Assembly: GCA_016787265.1 (NCBI GenBank)
Contig: JAEUVF010000003.1
Span: 1-64,000, forward strand
Reading direction: 5' to 3'
DNA: 64,000 bases
Source: Flavipsychrobacter sp.
GTDB lineage: Bacteria; Bacteroidota; Bacteroidia; Chitinophagales; Chitinophagaceae
A model generated the notes under the pieces. That model saw nothing but the letters and a program-made list of their open reading frames with translations, was not told the DNA's origin and searched no databases. The first letter of the stretch is position 1. Each line of letters opens with the position of its first letter. A program made the position numbers and the translations under genes. Shown here one piece after another: positions 34,136 to 42,792 of this stretch.

Positions 34136-34741
34136 TTAGAAAACCTTGATCCCTGCTTCCTTCGCCTTCTCTTGTTCCGGTACCGATATCATTTTGAATC
34201 CCAATTGACGAGAAATGTCTTCATGATTAAAATAAATGGTACTACGAAATATTTTGCCCTGCTTAATTTGAAAAACCGCATGAAAAGCAAAAGTGGCCGT
34301 AATAGGCTTGCCTCCAATATCAGCTGATGCCGGATAGTCTATAGATTCTTCTCCCCATTCGAATACCCAGTCCCCTTTTTCCCTTCCTTTTGTGCCATTT
34401 TCATGAGTTGTTACGGCTAAAGATTGTATTCGTTTATACCGCTGGCCTTGATAATTGTACACTTCAAAATGTTTCCGGGTACTCTCCAGAACCTCGCTCT
34501 TAGTTGCAGAATCATTGACACCCAGTCCATACTGTACAAAATCATCAGTTAAATACTTACTCATCTCGTTCACATCGCCCCTCCGTCCGGCAGCCAGAAA
34601 ACTATCAACAATTGCCTTATTTTGTTCGCCATTACTGCTGCTAACTACAGAAGAAGGCTGTACCATCTCTTCTGCATTGGTATTACTTGAGTTGCAGGAC
34701 CATATTCCAATGCCCAAAAAAACAATATAAATCCACTTCAT
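34136..34741 (-). CDS. NTF2-like/SnoaL-type lipoprotein (tandem paralogue 3)
   Basis: A 201-residue protein with a lipoprotein signal (MKWIYIVFLGIGIWSC, lipidation at C16) and an NTF2-like fold starting near residue 40: VDSFLAAGRRGDVNEMSKYL, DDFVQYGLG, and YFNHEDISRQLG near the C-terminus. It is clearly related to the two following genes; all three share the KGDWVxEWG and YFNHEDxxRQLG segments. The NTF2-like cup fold can bind small hydrophobic molecules or act as an enzyme, so function stays open. It is the last of the tandem set in transcription order. Confidence 0.8.
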   Translation of the reverse strand: MKWIYIVFLGIGIWSCNSSNTNAEEMVQPSSVVSSSNGEQNKAIVDSFLAAGRRGDVNEMSKYLTDDFVQYGLGVNDSATKSEVLESTRKHFEVYNYQGQRYKRIQSLAVTTHENGTKGREKGDWVFEWGEESIDYPASADIGGKPITATFAFHAVFQIKQGKIFRSTIYFNHEDISRQLGFKMISVPEQEKAKEAGIKVF

Positions 34742-34762
34742 ATTTTTGTCTTTTTATAATAC

Positions 34763-35359
34763 CTACTTAATTTTCAGGTTGGCTGCTTCCGGTTTTTGCT
34801 GCTCAGCAACGGATATCATCTTATATCCAAGCTGACGCATTATATCCTCGTGATTGAAATATATGGTGCAGCTATTTATTTTTCCGTTTTTCACACGAAA
34901 AACAGCATGATAAGCGAACTTCGCCGTAATTGCCTTCCCGCCATAATCCGGGGAAGCAGGATAGTCCGTCTCAACATCACCCCACTCATAAACCCAGTCA
35001 CCCTTACCTCGACCACGACCAGCGTCCTGAGTCGTAGTTAACGCAACAGAATGAATCCTGTTGTACCGTTTACCCCCATACTTATAAACCTCCCAGTGTT
35101 TTCTAACACCTTCCAATGTTACAGACTTGTTGGTTGAATCCTTGATTCCAAGACCATACTGCATAAAGTCTTGTGCTAACAAATTATCCATTGTGGTAAC
35201 ATCTCCTTTATGAAACGCATCCAAATATCTGTTTACAATATCGAGATTCTTCTTAGCTGTTGCAGCATCTGTTGCTTTATAGGATCCGACAATATTAGTT
35301 TGAGCACTGCCCAGCAGCACAGAAACCACCATCAATCCACTTAGAATTATTTTTTTCAT
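34763..35359 (-). CDS. NTF2-like/SnoaL-type secreted protein (tandem paralogue 2)
   Basis: A 198-residue paralogue of its two neighbours, with a cleavable Sec signal (MKKIILSGLMVVSVLLGSAQ) and not a lipobox. The mature part has IVNRYLDAFHKGDVTTMDNL, GVRKHWEVYKYGGKRYNRIH, KGDWVYEWGDVETDYP and YFNHEDIMRQLGYKMISV. The loss of the lipobox suggests it is released into the periplasm while the other two copies are membrane-anchored. Only 21 bases separate it from the next gene, so they are co-transcribed. Confidence 0.8.
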   Translation of the reverse strand: MKKIILSGLMVVSVLLGSAQTNIVGSYKATDAATAKKNLDIVNRYLDAFHKGDVTTMDNLLAQDFMQYGLGIKDSTNKSVTLEGVRKHWEVYKYGGKRYNRIHSVALTTTQDAGRGRGKGDWVYEWGDVETDYPASPDYGGKAITAKFAYHAVFRVKNGKINSCTIYFNHEDIMRQLGYKMISVAEQQKPEAANLKIK

Positions 35360-35498
35360 GTTATGATTATTTATTTTAAGTTTTCAATTATGTGATAAGA
35401 TTGAATTTAAATCTGGGACTTAAAATAGTCCCAGATGCTACGTAAGAGGCATATTTAACAGGAACCTATTCAGCTTCTACGATGTGCTGTTAAATTAA

Positions 35499-36101
35499 TT
35501 ATCGAAATTTCACACCAGTATTTTTAACCTTCTCCTGATCAAGCGGAGACAAATATTTATAACCCAATTGACGCATAACATCCTCGTGATTAAAGTATGT
35601 AGATATGCTGGTGATTTTACCATTTTCTACCCTAAATGCTGCATGAAATGCAAACACTGCCGTTGTCGCCTTTTCTCCAGTTTCCGGATTATCAGGATAA
35701 TCTGTTTCTATATCGCCCCACTCAAAAACCCAATCCCCTTTTTGACGCCCTCTTCCACCATCCATATTTGTAGTAACAGCAACTGCCTCTAGCCTTTTAT
35801 AGCGTTTTCCACCATACTTATAAACATCCCAATGTTTCTGTACTCCTTCCAAGGTTCTAATGCGACCGGCGGTATCCTTGACACCTAACCCGTAAGCCAT
35901 AAAATCGTTTGCCAGGTATTTTGCCATGCCTGCCGTATCACCTTTATGAACTGCATCCAGGTATTTACTGACAATATCTTTGTTTATTTCACCGTTGTCC
36001 GTGCGGGTATCCGCAGATTGGGCACCTGCCGAATCCGCCGAATCAGTATTGCTGCACGCAAACAAGAATGCAGCACAAACGAATAAAAGCAACTTTCTCA
36101 T
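35499..36101 (-). CDS. NTF2-like/SnoaL-type lipoprotein (tandem paralogue 1)
   Basis: A 200-residue lipoprotein (MRKLLLFVCAAFLFAC, lipidation at C16) followed by a low-complexity Ser/Ala/Asp linker. The domain has IVSKYLDAVHKGDTAGMAKY, KHWDVYKYGGKRYKRLEAVA, KGDWVFEWGDIETDYP and YFNHEDVMRQLG. It is closest to paralogue 2. A 139-base gap after it contains no gene. It follows the large BNR-repeat gene on the same strand. Confidence 0.8.
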   Translation of the reverse strand: MRKLLLFVCAAFLFACSNTDSADSAGAQSADTRTDNGEINKDIVSKYLDAVHKGDTAGMAKYLANDFMAYGLGVKDTAGRIRTLEGVQKHWDVYKYGGKRYKRLEAVAVTTNMDGGRGRQKGDWVFEWGDIETDYPDNPETGEKATTAVFAFHAAFRVENGKITSISTYFNHEDVMRQLGYKYLSPLDQEKVKNTGVKFR

Positions 36102-36157
36102 TGTTATTTGTTTTATATTTTTTGAGTAGAAAATTAAATTTGGCTATTTATCCTTAT

Positions 36158-39100
36158 TCAATAGTATCCATAGGTATCAAACTCATAGGGCTGCGGAATG
36201 GGTTCCAGTAGAATTAAATCCGATTTATCCAGTAATTGTTTTCGGTAGTATCGTTTCAATAATTTAGTCTCCAATAAACTAGACAACTTCTCCAATTGTA
36301 CATTTAGTTCAGCCTTCAATTCACCAAATACCTTGTAAGCATCATCTGTAGGCTTATTTTCACCACTCTCGACAGTTCGCTGAAGGGTTGCAATTTTATT
36401 ATTTAAACGTATGGGATAGTTCAATGGATCCTGACTACTTTGATTCTTGACCTGATAAATAGCAGCTTCTATTTCGCTTAATTGATCAAAAAGCTTCTTA
36501 TACTTAACTACAACACCCATTTTAGTGAGCGTATCTTTTATAATTCTTATCGCAACAATTGCTTCATGGGCTTTATTGACTTCATCTCTTATCTGACTAA
36601 CCAACTGAAACTGATCATTGATATCATTCTTTGTAATGTTGGTTAACCTCGGATCAAGCCTGATTTCAAATGGCTCCGTTACGGTTATCCCTCCGGCAGA
36701 AATTCTTACAAAATACATTCCCGGAGGCGCGATGGGGCCTAAATGCGGTCTTGCCGACCACAATATCAATCCTTTAAATAATATGGCACCGGGATACCTA
36801 AGATCCCACTCAAATTGATTTAAACCCTTATTTACAGTCGGTCTTTTTATAGACGAAGTAGACGGAATTGAAGTAGTATCTGCAGCTTTTTTTTCAATTG
36901 CTTTATGCCCTTTAAAAGTCCGAACCTCTTTTCCGGATTGATCTAAAATTTCCAATACTACACTATCGACATCATTTGCCAAATGATATTGAATCACTAA
37001 ATTTTGTACACGTCGTACCGCATATCCCGGTTTATATAAATGAAGTCTGCGAGAGACAATATCTGTTCCATATTCTCTTAATGGCCATATATCATCCAGC
37101 ACATACATGGACCGACCATGGGTTGCAATGGCCAGATCTTTCTCTGTCACTACCATATCAGGAACCTGCGTCACCGGCAGATTTAGCTGTAATGAATTCC
37201 AGTCTTCTCCATCATTAAATGACACCTTCACACCATATTCGGTACCAGCAAATAACAATCCTGGGCGTACCTTATCCTCTCTTATTACATGAACAAATGA
37301 CCGATCATCAATTCCTTTGATAATTTTTTTCCAGGTTTTTCCATAGTCATTGGTTTTCCAGATGTACGGTCGACGATCGTTCATTTGGTATCGCTTAACT
37401 GCAACATAGGCAGTACCCGGTTTATGTGGCGACGCTTCAATAATACTAATCCTGGTATGTTTCGGCATATCTGGCGGTGTAATATTTTCCCAGCTTTTAC
37501 CATGATTACGGGTAATATGCAGCAACCCGTCATCAGATCCTGCCCAGATTGTATTTGCATCATGATAGGATGGTGCGAGCGCATATATGGTACCATATAT
37601 TTCCGGACCGCTCATATCTTTCGTGATGATACCTCCACTTTCTCCTAATGTGAAAGTGTCTGCGTAGGTTAAGTCGGGGCTAATCTTCTGCCAGGTCTGT
37701 CCTTCGTTTTGAGTGACCCATACGTGCTGGGAACAAACATATAATTTGGTCGGATCAACGGGTGAAAATACAATTGGGTAAGTCCAATGCACACGCTCCG
37801 GTAAGGTCTTGGGAGCTTCACCCATAAATCCTCTTGGATAGGGTTGCACTTCTCTTCTTTCGCCTGTTCTTCTGTTAATGCGAGTTAGCATATTACTGTA
37901 ATTACCCGCATAAAATATATCAGGGTTTTTTGGATCCTGTGCAATGTATCCGCTTTCTCCACCACCTACTTCATATGCATAACCTATCCCTTTTTTTATG
38001 GAATTCTGTCTTAGTTCCATATGATTCCAACCCTCACTCGGAACAGCCACCGTCGTATTGTCCTGTTGTGCTCCTGCTAAGTGATATGGAAAATCTATTG
38101 TTGCAGTAATATGGTATAATTGTGCTGTAGGGAAATCCTGGTCGGTCCAAGTTAATCCACCGTTCAAGGTAACCGTCCCTCCTCCATCATCGGCCAGAAT
38201 CATACGAAGGGGATCATTGGGATCAATCCATAAATCATGGTTATCGCCATGCGGAACTGCAATCTTCTTATCAAAGGTTTTGCCCCCGTTCGTAGATTTG
38301 TAAAACCCAACATTTAATACATACACGCCATCCTTATCTTTTGTGTCTGCGTATATGCGTGAATAGTAGAAAGCACGCTGCCGAAGTTTTCGATCATCAT
38401 TGGTTCGAGTCCAGGTTTCGCCTGCATCATCAGATCTAAAAACGCCGCCTTCATTGGCCTCAACAATCGTCCATATTCTATTAGGATTTACTGGTGAAAC
38501 AGCAATTCCAATTTTACCAATTGGCCCATTTGGCATTCCGGGCTTAGTTGTGAGTTCCATCCAGTTTTCACCCCCATCAATGGATTTAAATAACCCACAC
38601 GCTCCTCCACCGCCCCACATCATCCATGGTTTTCTATACACTTCCCAAAGCGATGCATAAAGTATATTTGGATTAGTTGGATCAAGTATTAAATCTACAC
38701 CACCAGCTTTCTCATTCATATATAACACTTTGCGCCAGGTTGTGCCGCCATCCACCGATTTGAAAACACCTCTTTCTTCATTACTGCCAAATGCATGCCC
38801 CAGAACAGCTGCATAAATAATGGAGGGATCTGTTGGATGAATTCTAATACGTGCTACCGTCTGAGAGTTTTTTAGTCCGCAATGAACCCATGTTTTTCCT
38901 CCATCAATTGTTTTATAGATTCCGTCTCCCTGGATAATATTGCCTCTAAACTGTGACTCACCTGTTCCGATGTAAACAATATCAGGATTAGTAGGCGACA
39001 CAGCAATAGCCCCGACTGACGATGAGGTAATTTGTCCATCTGTAACTGGATTCCAGGTAAGTCCACCGTCCATCGTTTTCCAGAGTCCACCTCCGGTAGC

Positions 39101-39304
39101 TCCAAAATAGTATTCGTTGGGCCGTAGTGCTGACCCAGCCGCAGCCAAGGAACGACCTCCCCGATTAGGCCCCACATTACGATACTTCATGGATTTAAAA
39201 ATCGAGGTATCCATATCTTGCGCCCTGACACATTCAGAAAGAACCGAAAGGCACGCAATCAGAAAGAGTAAAGATGTCCGGCCAAGACTAATTTTTCTAA
39301 TCAT
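36158..39304 (-). CDS. Secreted BNR/sortilin-like beta-propeller protein
   Basis: A 1048-residue exported protein. The start is taken at the ATG at 39304 (MIRKISLGRTSLLFLIACLS), which gives a normal signal peptide ending near VRAQ; an upstream ATG at 39337 would put 11 extra residues in front. The body carries many Asp-box (BNR) repeats: GGGLWKTMDGGLTW, GIYKTIDGGKTW, GVFRSDDAGETW, which form beta-propellers as in Vps10/sortilin and xyloglucanase-type hydrolases. A C-terminal helical part (ISAGGITVTEPFEIRLDPR and after) is common in this Bacteroidota group. No catalytic residues can be named. Confidence 0.85.
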   Translation of the reverse strand: MIRKISLGRTSLLFLIACLSVLSECVRAQDMDTSIFKSMKYRNVGPNRGGRSLAAAGSALRPNEYYFGATGGGLWKTMDGGLTWNPVTDGQITSSSVGAIAVSPTNPDIVYIGTGESQFRGNIIQGDGIYKTIDGGKTWVHCGLKNSQTVARIRIHPTDPSIIYAAVLGHAFGSNEERGVFKSVDGGTTWRKVLYMNEKAGGVDLILDPTNPNILYASLWEVYRKPWMMWGGGGACGLFKSIDGGENWMELTTKPGMPNGPIGKIGIAVSPVNPNRIWTIVEANEGGVFRSDDAGETWTRTNDDRKLRQRAFYYSRIYADTKDKDGVYVLNVGFYKSTNGGKTFDKKIAVPHGDNHDLWIDPNDPLRMILADDGGGTVTLNGGLTWTDQDFPTAQLYHITATIDFPYHLAGAQQDNTTVAVPSEGWNHMELRQNSIKKGIGYAYEVGGGESGYIAQDPKNPDIFYAGNYSNMLTRINRRTGERREVQPYPRGFMGEAPKTLPERVHWTYPIVFSPVDPTKLYVCSQHVWVTQNEGQTWQKISPDLTYADTFTLGESGGIITKDMSGPEIYGTIYALAPSYHDANTIWAGSDDGLLHITRNHGKSWENITPPDMPKHTRISIIEASPHKPGTAYVAVKRYQMNDRRPYIWKTNDYGKTWKKIIKGIDDRSFVHVIREDKVRPGLLFAGTEYGVKVSFNDGEDWNSLQLNLPVTQVPDMVVTEKDLAIATHGRSMYVLDDIWPLREYGTDIVSRRLHLYKPGYAVRRVQNLVIQYHLANDVDSVVLEILDQSGKEVRTFKGHKAIEKKAADTTSIPSTSSIKRPTVNKGLNQFEWDLRYPGAILFKGLILWSARPHLGPIAPPGMYFVRISAGGITVTEPFEIRLDPRLTNITKNDINDQFQLVSQIRDEVNKAHEAIVAIRIIKDTLTKMGVVVKYKKLFDQLSEIEAAIYQVKNQSSQDPLNYPIRLNNKIATLQRTVESGENKPTDDAYKVFGELKAELNVQLEKLSSLLETKLLKRYYRKQLLDKSDLILLEPIPQPYEFDTYGYY

Positions 39305-39614
39305 ACAAGTTTCAATATTAAATGAGCAAGCAAACAATAACAGCGCTTCTCCCCATTCTTACAAAGAATTACCGTATCCAGATTCTATCTACAAAAACAA
39401 AACGATTGCACTTAGCAATAAATGTTCGTATCCTCTTTTTCATGGTATACGATTTCAGGCTATACACTTTAGAACCCACTTCTTTAGTCATTCTACTCCT
39501 TCTAACTAATAAGCTATGACGAACAAGAGTCATGGTAATTAGAAGAAACAAGAATGCTTCCCGATCAAAAATGAGTGATATATGATCCAAAAAAAACATT
39601 GAACTCTTAAAAAA

Positions 39615-39634
39615 CGCCGGGAAATTTCCCGGCG
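39615..39634 (-). terminator. Perfect palindromic terminator
   Basis: CGCCGGGAAATTTCCCGGCG is a perfect 20-base palindrome followed on the minus strand by TTTTTTAAGAG, ending the NTF2-like gene at 39696. The 391-base space between the BNR gene and the NTF2-like gene holds only this hairpin; a 90-codon minus-strand frame across it has no signs of being a gene. Confidence 0.8.
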
Positions 39635-39695
39635 CCCACACATGAGAAAAAATGCCGTAACCAATAAAAATTGAACAGCAGACTTATATAGCGAG

Positions 39696-40154
39696 TTAAC
39701 TTTTTTTCTTCCTGTACGAAGAGTGATAGGAGATAAATTTCCAACCAGAGGATGTCTTTTTTAATACCGCTGTCACAACCCCCATGCTTGACGGAACAAT
39801 AGGCTTACCGTCTTTCTTTAGCACGATTGTGTATGTATACGCTTCTGTTGAATAGGCATAGTTTCCGGAAACAATTATATCTGCTTTATAGTCATTGTAA
39901 GTGAATGAACTAAACATATCAAACTCTGGATACAGATGCCCACTCATGAAATGCGACACAGGTTCTCCGGGACTACCATTTTCATAAATCACCGCATCAT
40001 CAGAGAACAAACTCCTGACCCCTTGCTTATCAAGTTTTTCCATGGCTGTCTTATATGATGCCAGTACCTTTTTAACTTCGTCTTTAGCCTTATCTTGTGC
40101 AAAGAGCCCGCACGAGAAGCTGAAAAATAAAATAACAAATAATGTCCTTTTCAT
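39696..40154 (-). CDS. NTF2-like exported protein (DUF4440/SnoaL-3 type)
   Basis: A 152-residue protein with a Sec signal (MKRTLFVILFFSFSCGLFAQ). The domain reads VLASYKTAMEKLDKQGVRSL, FSDDAVIYENG, SHFMSGHLYPEF and GVVTAVLKKTSSGWKFISYH, the DUF4440-type NTF2-like fold with a conserved W in the last strand. It is more distant from the three tandem paralogues downstream than they are from each other. It is 34 bases downstream of the S74-type gene and ends at a perfect terminator. Confidence 0.82.
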   Translation of the reverse strand: MKRTLFVILFFSFSCGLFAQDKAKDEVKKVLASYKTAMEKLDKQGVRSLFSDDAVIYENGSPGEPVSHFMSGHLYPEFDMFSSFTYNDYKADIIVSGNYAYSTEAYTYTIVLKKDGKPIVPSSMGVVTAVLKKTSSGWKFISYHSSYRKKKS

Positions 40155-40187
40155 ACCGTTACTATTTGATTTTTTTAATAATGAACC

Positions 40188-41294
40188 CTACTTGGTTGAC
40201 TTGTTTTTTTTCTTCGGTAATGCAGCTTTAATGGCTGATATTTCTTGCCTTAAACTTTCAATAATTAACTGTTGTTCCTGCACCGCCTTTACAAGAGGCA
40301 CTACAAATTCTGCATAGCGTAAACTATAATAATCGGAAGCATCGGTTGGTCGATCAATACCGCTGAAATCGAAGCCTAGCTCACGGGCCAATGTCTCTAC
40401 ATCTTGTGCAATAAAACCAGTATACCGAATGGCCTCCCGAGCACGTTCTGCTTCCTTATCACGTACACTTTCAGTTATTGCCGTATGCGCCGCAATTGAG
40501 CCCATATGCATTCGATAGGTTACCGGCTTAAGCCCTGCGATGAATTCCAGGCCAGGAACACCCCCCTTTTGGGGTTGAAATCCATCATAAGTAACTTCCG
40601 TAACAAACCTCTTATCGGAAACAGTCGAAAAATTCACCTCACCTACAATTCGGGTCACGTTTACATCGCCGATACGGACCTGATTGCTACCGGTAACCAT
40701 GGTATTCGCACCAATGGCTGTAGAATTGGTAATAGAAATGGACTTTTTAGAAAATGCGTTATGACCTAAAGCGGTGTTTCTGACACCAGCAACATTATAG
40801 CGAAGAGCATATGCACCTACAGCAGTGTTGTAATAACCGGTTGTATTTGAATCAAGAGCGAAAGCTCCATCGGCGGTATTCTCATATCCAGTAGTATTAT
40901 ATCGTATCGCATCGTTGCCGGTACCAGTATTACAGTACCCACTGATATTGTATCGCATTACACCCATCCCTATTGCGGTATTTCTGCTACCAACTGTATT
41001 AAATCTTAGGGTACTAACTCCTAAAGCAGTATTGTGGGTACCGGTTGTATTCGAAAATAGAGCACCTGAACCAATACCAGTACTATGGTTACCAGTTGTG
41101 TTAACATAGGCCGCTCGAAAACCCAGAAAGGTGTTGGCTGTTTTAGGATTTACACTCCCTGCCATATTATTACCAATAACAATATCGAACGGTAATGAAT
41201 CGATTATAGGTTTTTTCTGCGCATAACCAATGCCAGACAATAGCATACAACCCAGAGTAATGCGCGCAGCCTTTAATAGCCTGTTAATATTCAT
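40188..41294 (-). CDS. Tail-fibre-like protein with C-terminal S74 chaperone domain
   Basis: A 368-residue exported protein (signal MNINRLLKAARITLGCMLLS). Residues 45-190 consist of repeats of the type NTTGxxNTAxGxxALxxN, as in trimeric adhesin head and phage tail-fibre repeats. The C-terminal 130 residues (VSDKRFVTEVTYDGFQPQKG, GFIAQDVETLARELG and YAEFVVPLVKAVQEQQ) match the intramolecular chaperone/peptidase S74 domain that trims itself after trimer assembly. A coiled-coil tail ends the protein. It follows the SusD gene; binding to a surface polymer is a reasonable guess. Confidence 0.85.
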   Translation of the reverse strand: MNINRLLKAARITLGCMLLSGIGYAQKKPIIDSLPFDIVIGNNMAGSVNPKTANTFLGFRAAYVNTTGNHSTGIGSGALFSNTTGTHNTALGVSTLRFNTVGSRNTAIGMGVMRYNISGYCNTGTGNDAIRYNTTGYENTADGAFALDSNTTGYYNTAVGAYALRYNVAGVRNTALGHNAFSKKSISITNSTAIGANTMVTGSNQVRIGDVNVTRIVGEVNFSTVSDKRFVTEVTYDGFQPQKGGVPGLEFIAGLKPVTYRMHMGSIAAHTAITESVRDKEAERAREAIRYTGFIAQDVETLARELGFDFSGIDRPTDASDYYSLRYAEFVVPLVKAVQEQQLIIESLRQEISAIKAALPKKKNKSTK

Positions 41295-41333
41295 AACAAG
41301 ATTTATTTGATAAGTCAGTAAAATCAGGAATTA

Positions 41334-42773
41334 TTAATACCCATTATTTTGGGTCATCGAAGGATTAAATAACAACTCTGACAATGGAATTGGCCATATA
41401 TATTGAATGTCAGACGGAGATAATTCAGGAACGGTTCCTTTGGCAGGTAAACTTAAACCAAGACGCATCCGGTCAAATCCACCAAATCCCTCTCCCAACA
41501 ACTCAATCTTCCTTTCAACTAATATTTGTTCAACCAACTCATCCACAGTAGCAAAATCACTAGCCTCATAAATTACATTAACATCTGAACGTTGCCGAAC
41601 GGCATTCAGCAAAGCAATAGCCCGTTCGTTAAGTTCGTTGGTGGAACGTGCCAATGCCTCTGCCAGGTTCAACAATATCTCTGAATACCGGATACATGGT
41701 ATATAATCCGATTCACTACTCGGGTTTTTTGGCCATTTGCGCAGCCAGGTGGATGTACCAACAACCTGATTAAATGTACGTCTAATATCAGCCATCCCCC
41801 ACTGAGTATTGGACAAAATACCTGCAGGATTAATAGGAAAATGACCTGAACCGTTTGGTGACGGATTAAAATAAATACCGATCGTAGTTGGTGCATCAAG
41901 CGTGCTGTATGGAAAAGAAAATACACTTTCCAATGTAGTATAAGGCGCTGCAAAGGCAGTCCGAATATCAGGCATCAATTGATTCGCCACACCTGAAGGT
42001 GCACGAAATGGTGCGTTTGAAGACACAATCTTATTTGCCTCCTCTACTACCTTTGCATAATTACGCATGTATAAGTACACCCGTGTTTTTAATGCAATAG
42101 CTGTATTTTTGTGTGCACGAGTAGCATTTTCGTAAGCCGTTGGATACAAAGCTGGAAGATTTTCCTCCGCGTAATTTAGATCCTCTAAGATCTGCTTATA
42201 TACATCCTCTACGCTGGCGCGTTCCAAATCGTTATTGCCCCCCTCTTTATTTGCTGTCAATCGTAAAGGGATACCTGGACTCTGTGCCGGATTATCCCAG
42301 TACGGTCTTGCATATAGCTGTACAAGTGCAAAACTGGCTAATGCCCGGATAAACCGGCTTTCACCGAAGTATTTTTTCTTCTGAACTTCATCGATTGCAC
42401 TAGATGCTTCAATCCCTTCAAATACAATATTCGACATATTGATCGCAGCAAATCCATCATTCCACACCAAGCGCACTTCCGCGCTTGAAGGATCAAGTGT
42501 AAACTGCCAGGTGGATAAACCCGCAGCCACATTAAGAGTCGCGTTCAAAAATTGCCCGCCTCTCAATTCATTGCTGACCTGAATTCTACCGGCAAAAAAC
42601 TCAGCAGTCTTAACTGCAGAATACATTCCGAGAACTTGTTGTGAAATCCGTTGAGGTGTTGAAAACGCATCCTTTTCAGTAATGTTGGTAGGAGGAACAG
42701 GAGCTAATTTTTCTTTGTTGCAGGATGATGCAAAAATTGAAAGCACCAATACCCCTATAGCTATTATACGCAT
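41334..42773 (-). CDS. SusD/RagB-type nutrient-binding outer-membrane lipoprotein
   Basis: A 479-residue lipoprotein (MRIIAIGVLVLSIFASSC, lipidation at C18). The TPR-like SusD fold is recognised from FGESRFIRALASFALVQLYA, IYKQILEDLNYAEENLPA and EILLNLAEALARSTNELNER, with a C-terminal IQYIWPIPLSELLFNPSMTQNNGY ending typical of RagB proteins. It would cover the SusC barrel and capture substrate. It lies 19 bases after the SusC gene on the same strand. The substrate cannot be told; no glycoside hydrolase follows. Confidence 0.93.
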   Translation of the reverse strand: MRIIAIGVLVLSIFASSCNKEKLAPVPPTNITEKDAFSTPQRISQQVLGMYSAVKTAEFFAGRIQVSNELRGGQFLNATLNVAAGLSTWQFTLDPSSAEVRLVWNDGFAAINMSNIVFEGIEASSAIDEVQKKKYFGESRFIRALASFALVQLYARPYWDNPAQSPGIPLRLTANKEGGNNDLERASVEDVYKQILEDLNYAEENLPALYPTAYENATRAHKNTAIALKTRVYLYMRNYAKVVEEANKIVSSNAPFRAPSGVANQLMPDIRTAFAAPYTTLESVFSFPYSTLDAPTTIGIYFNPSPNGSGHFPINPAGILSNTQWGMADIRRTFNQVVGTSTWLRKWPKNPSSESDYIPCIRYSEILLNLAEALARSTNELNERAIALLNAVRQRSDVNVIYEASDFATVDELVEQILVERKIELLGEGFGGFDRMRLGLSLPAKGTVPELSPSDIQYIWPIPLSELLFNPSMTQNNGY

Positions 42774-42792
42774 TGTTTTGATTTTTTGAATT

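Noticed and set aside
39369..39641. 90-codon minus-strand frame between the BNR and NTF2-like genes
   Set aside because: It contains the terminator palindrome and has no signal or domain pattern.
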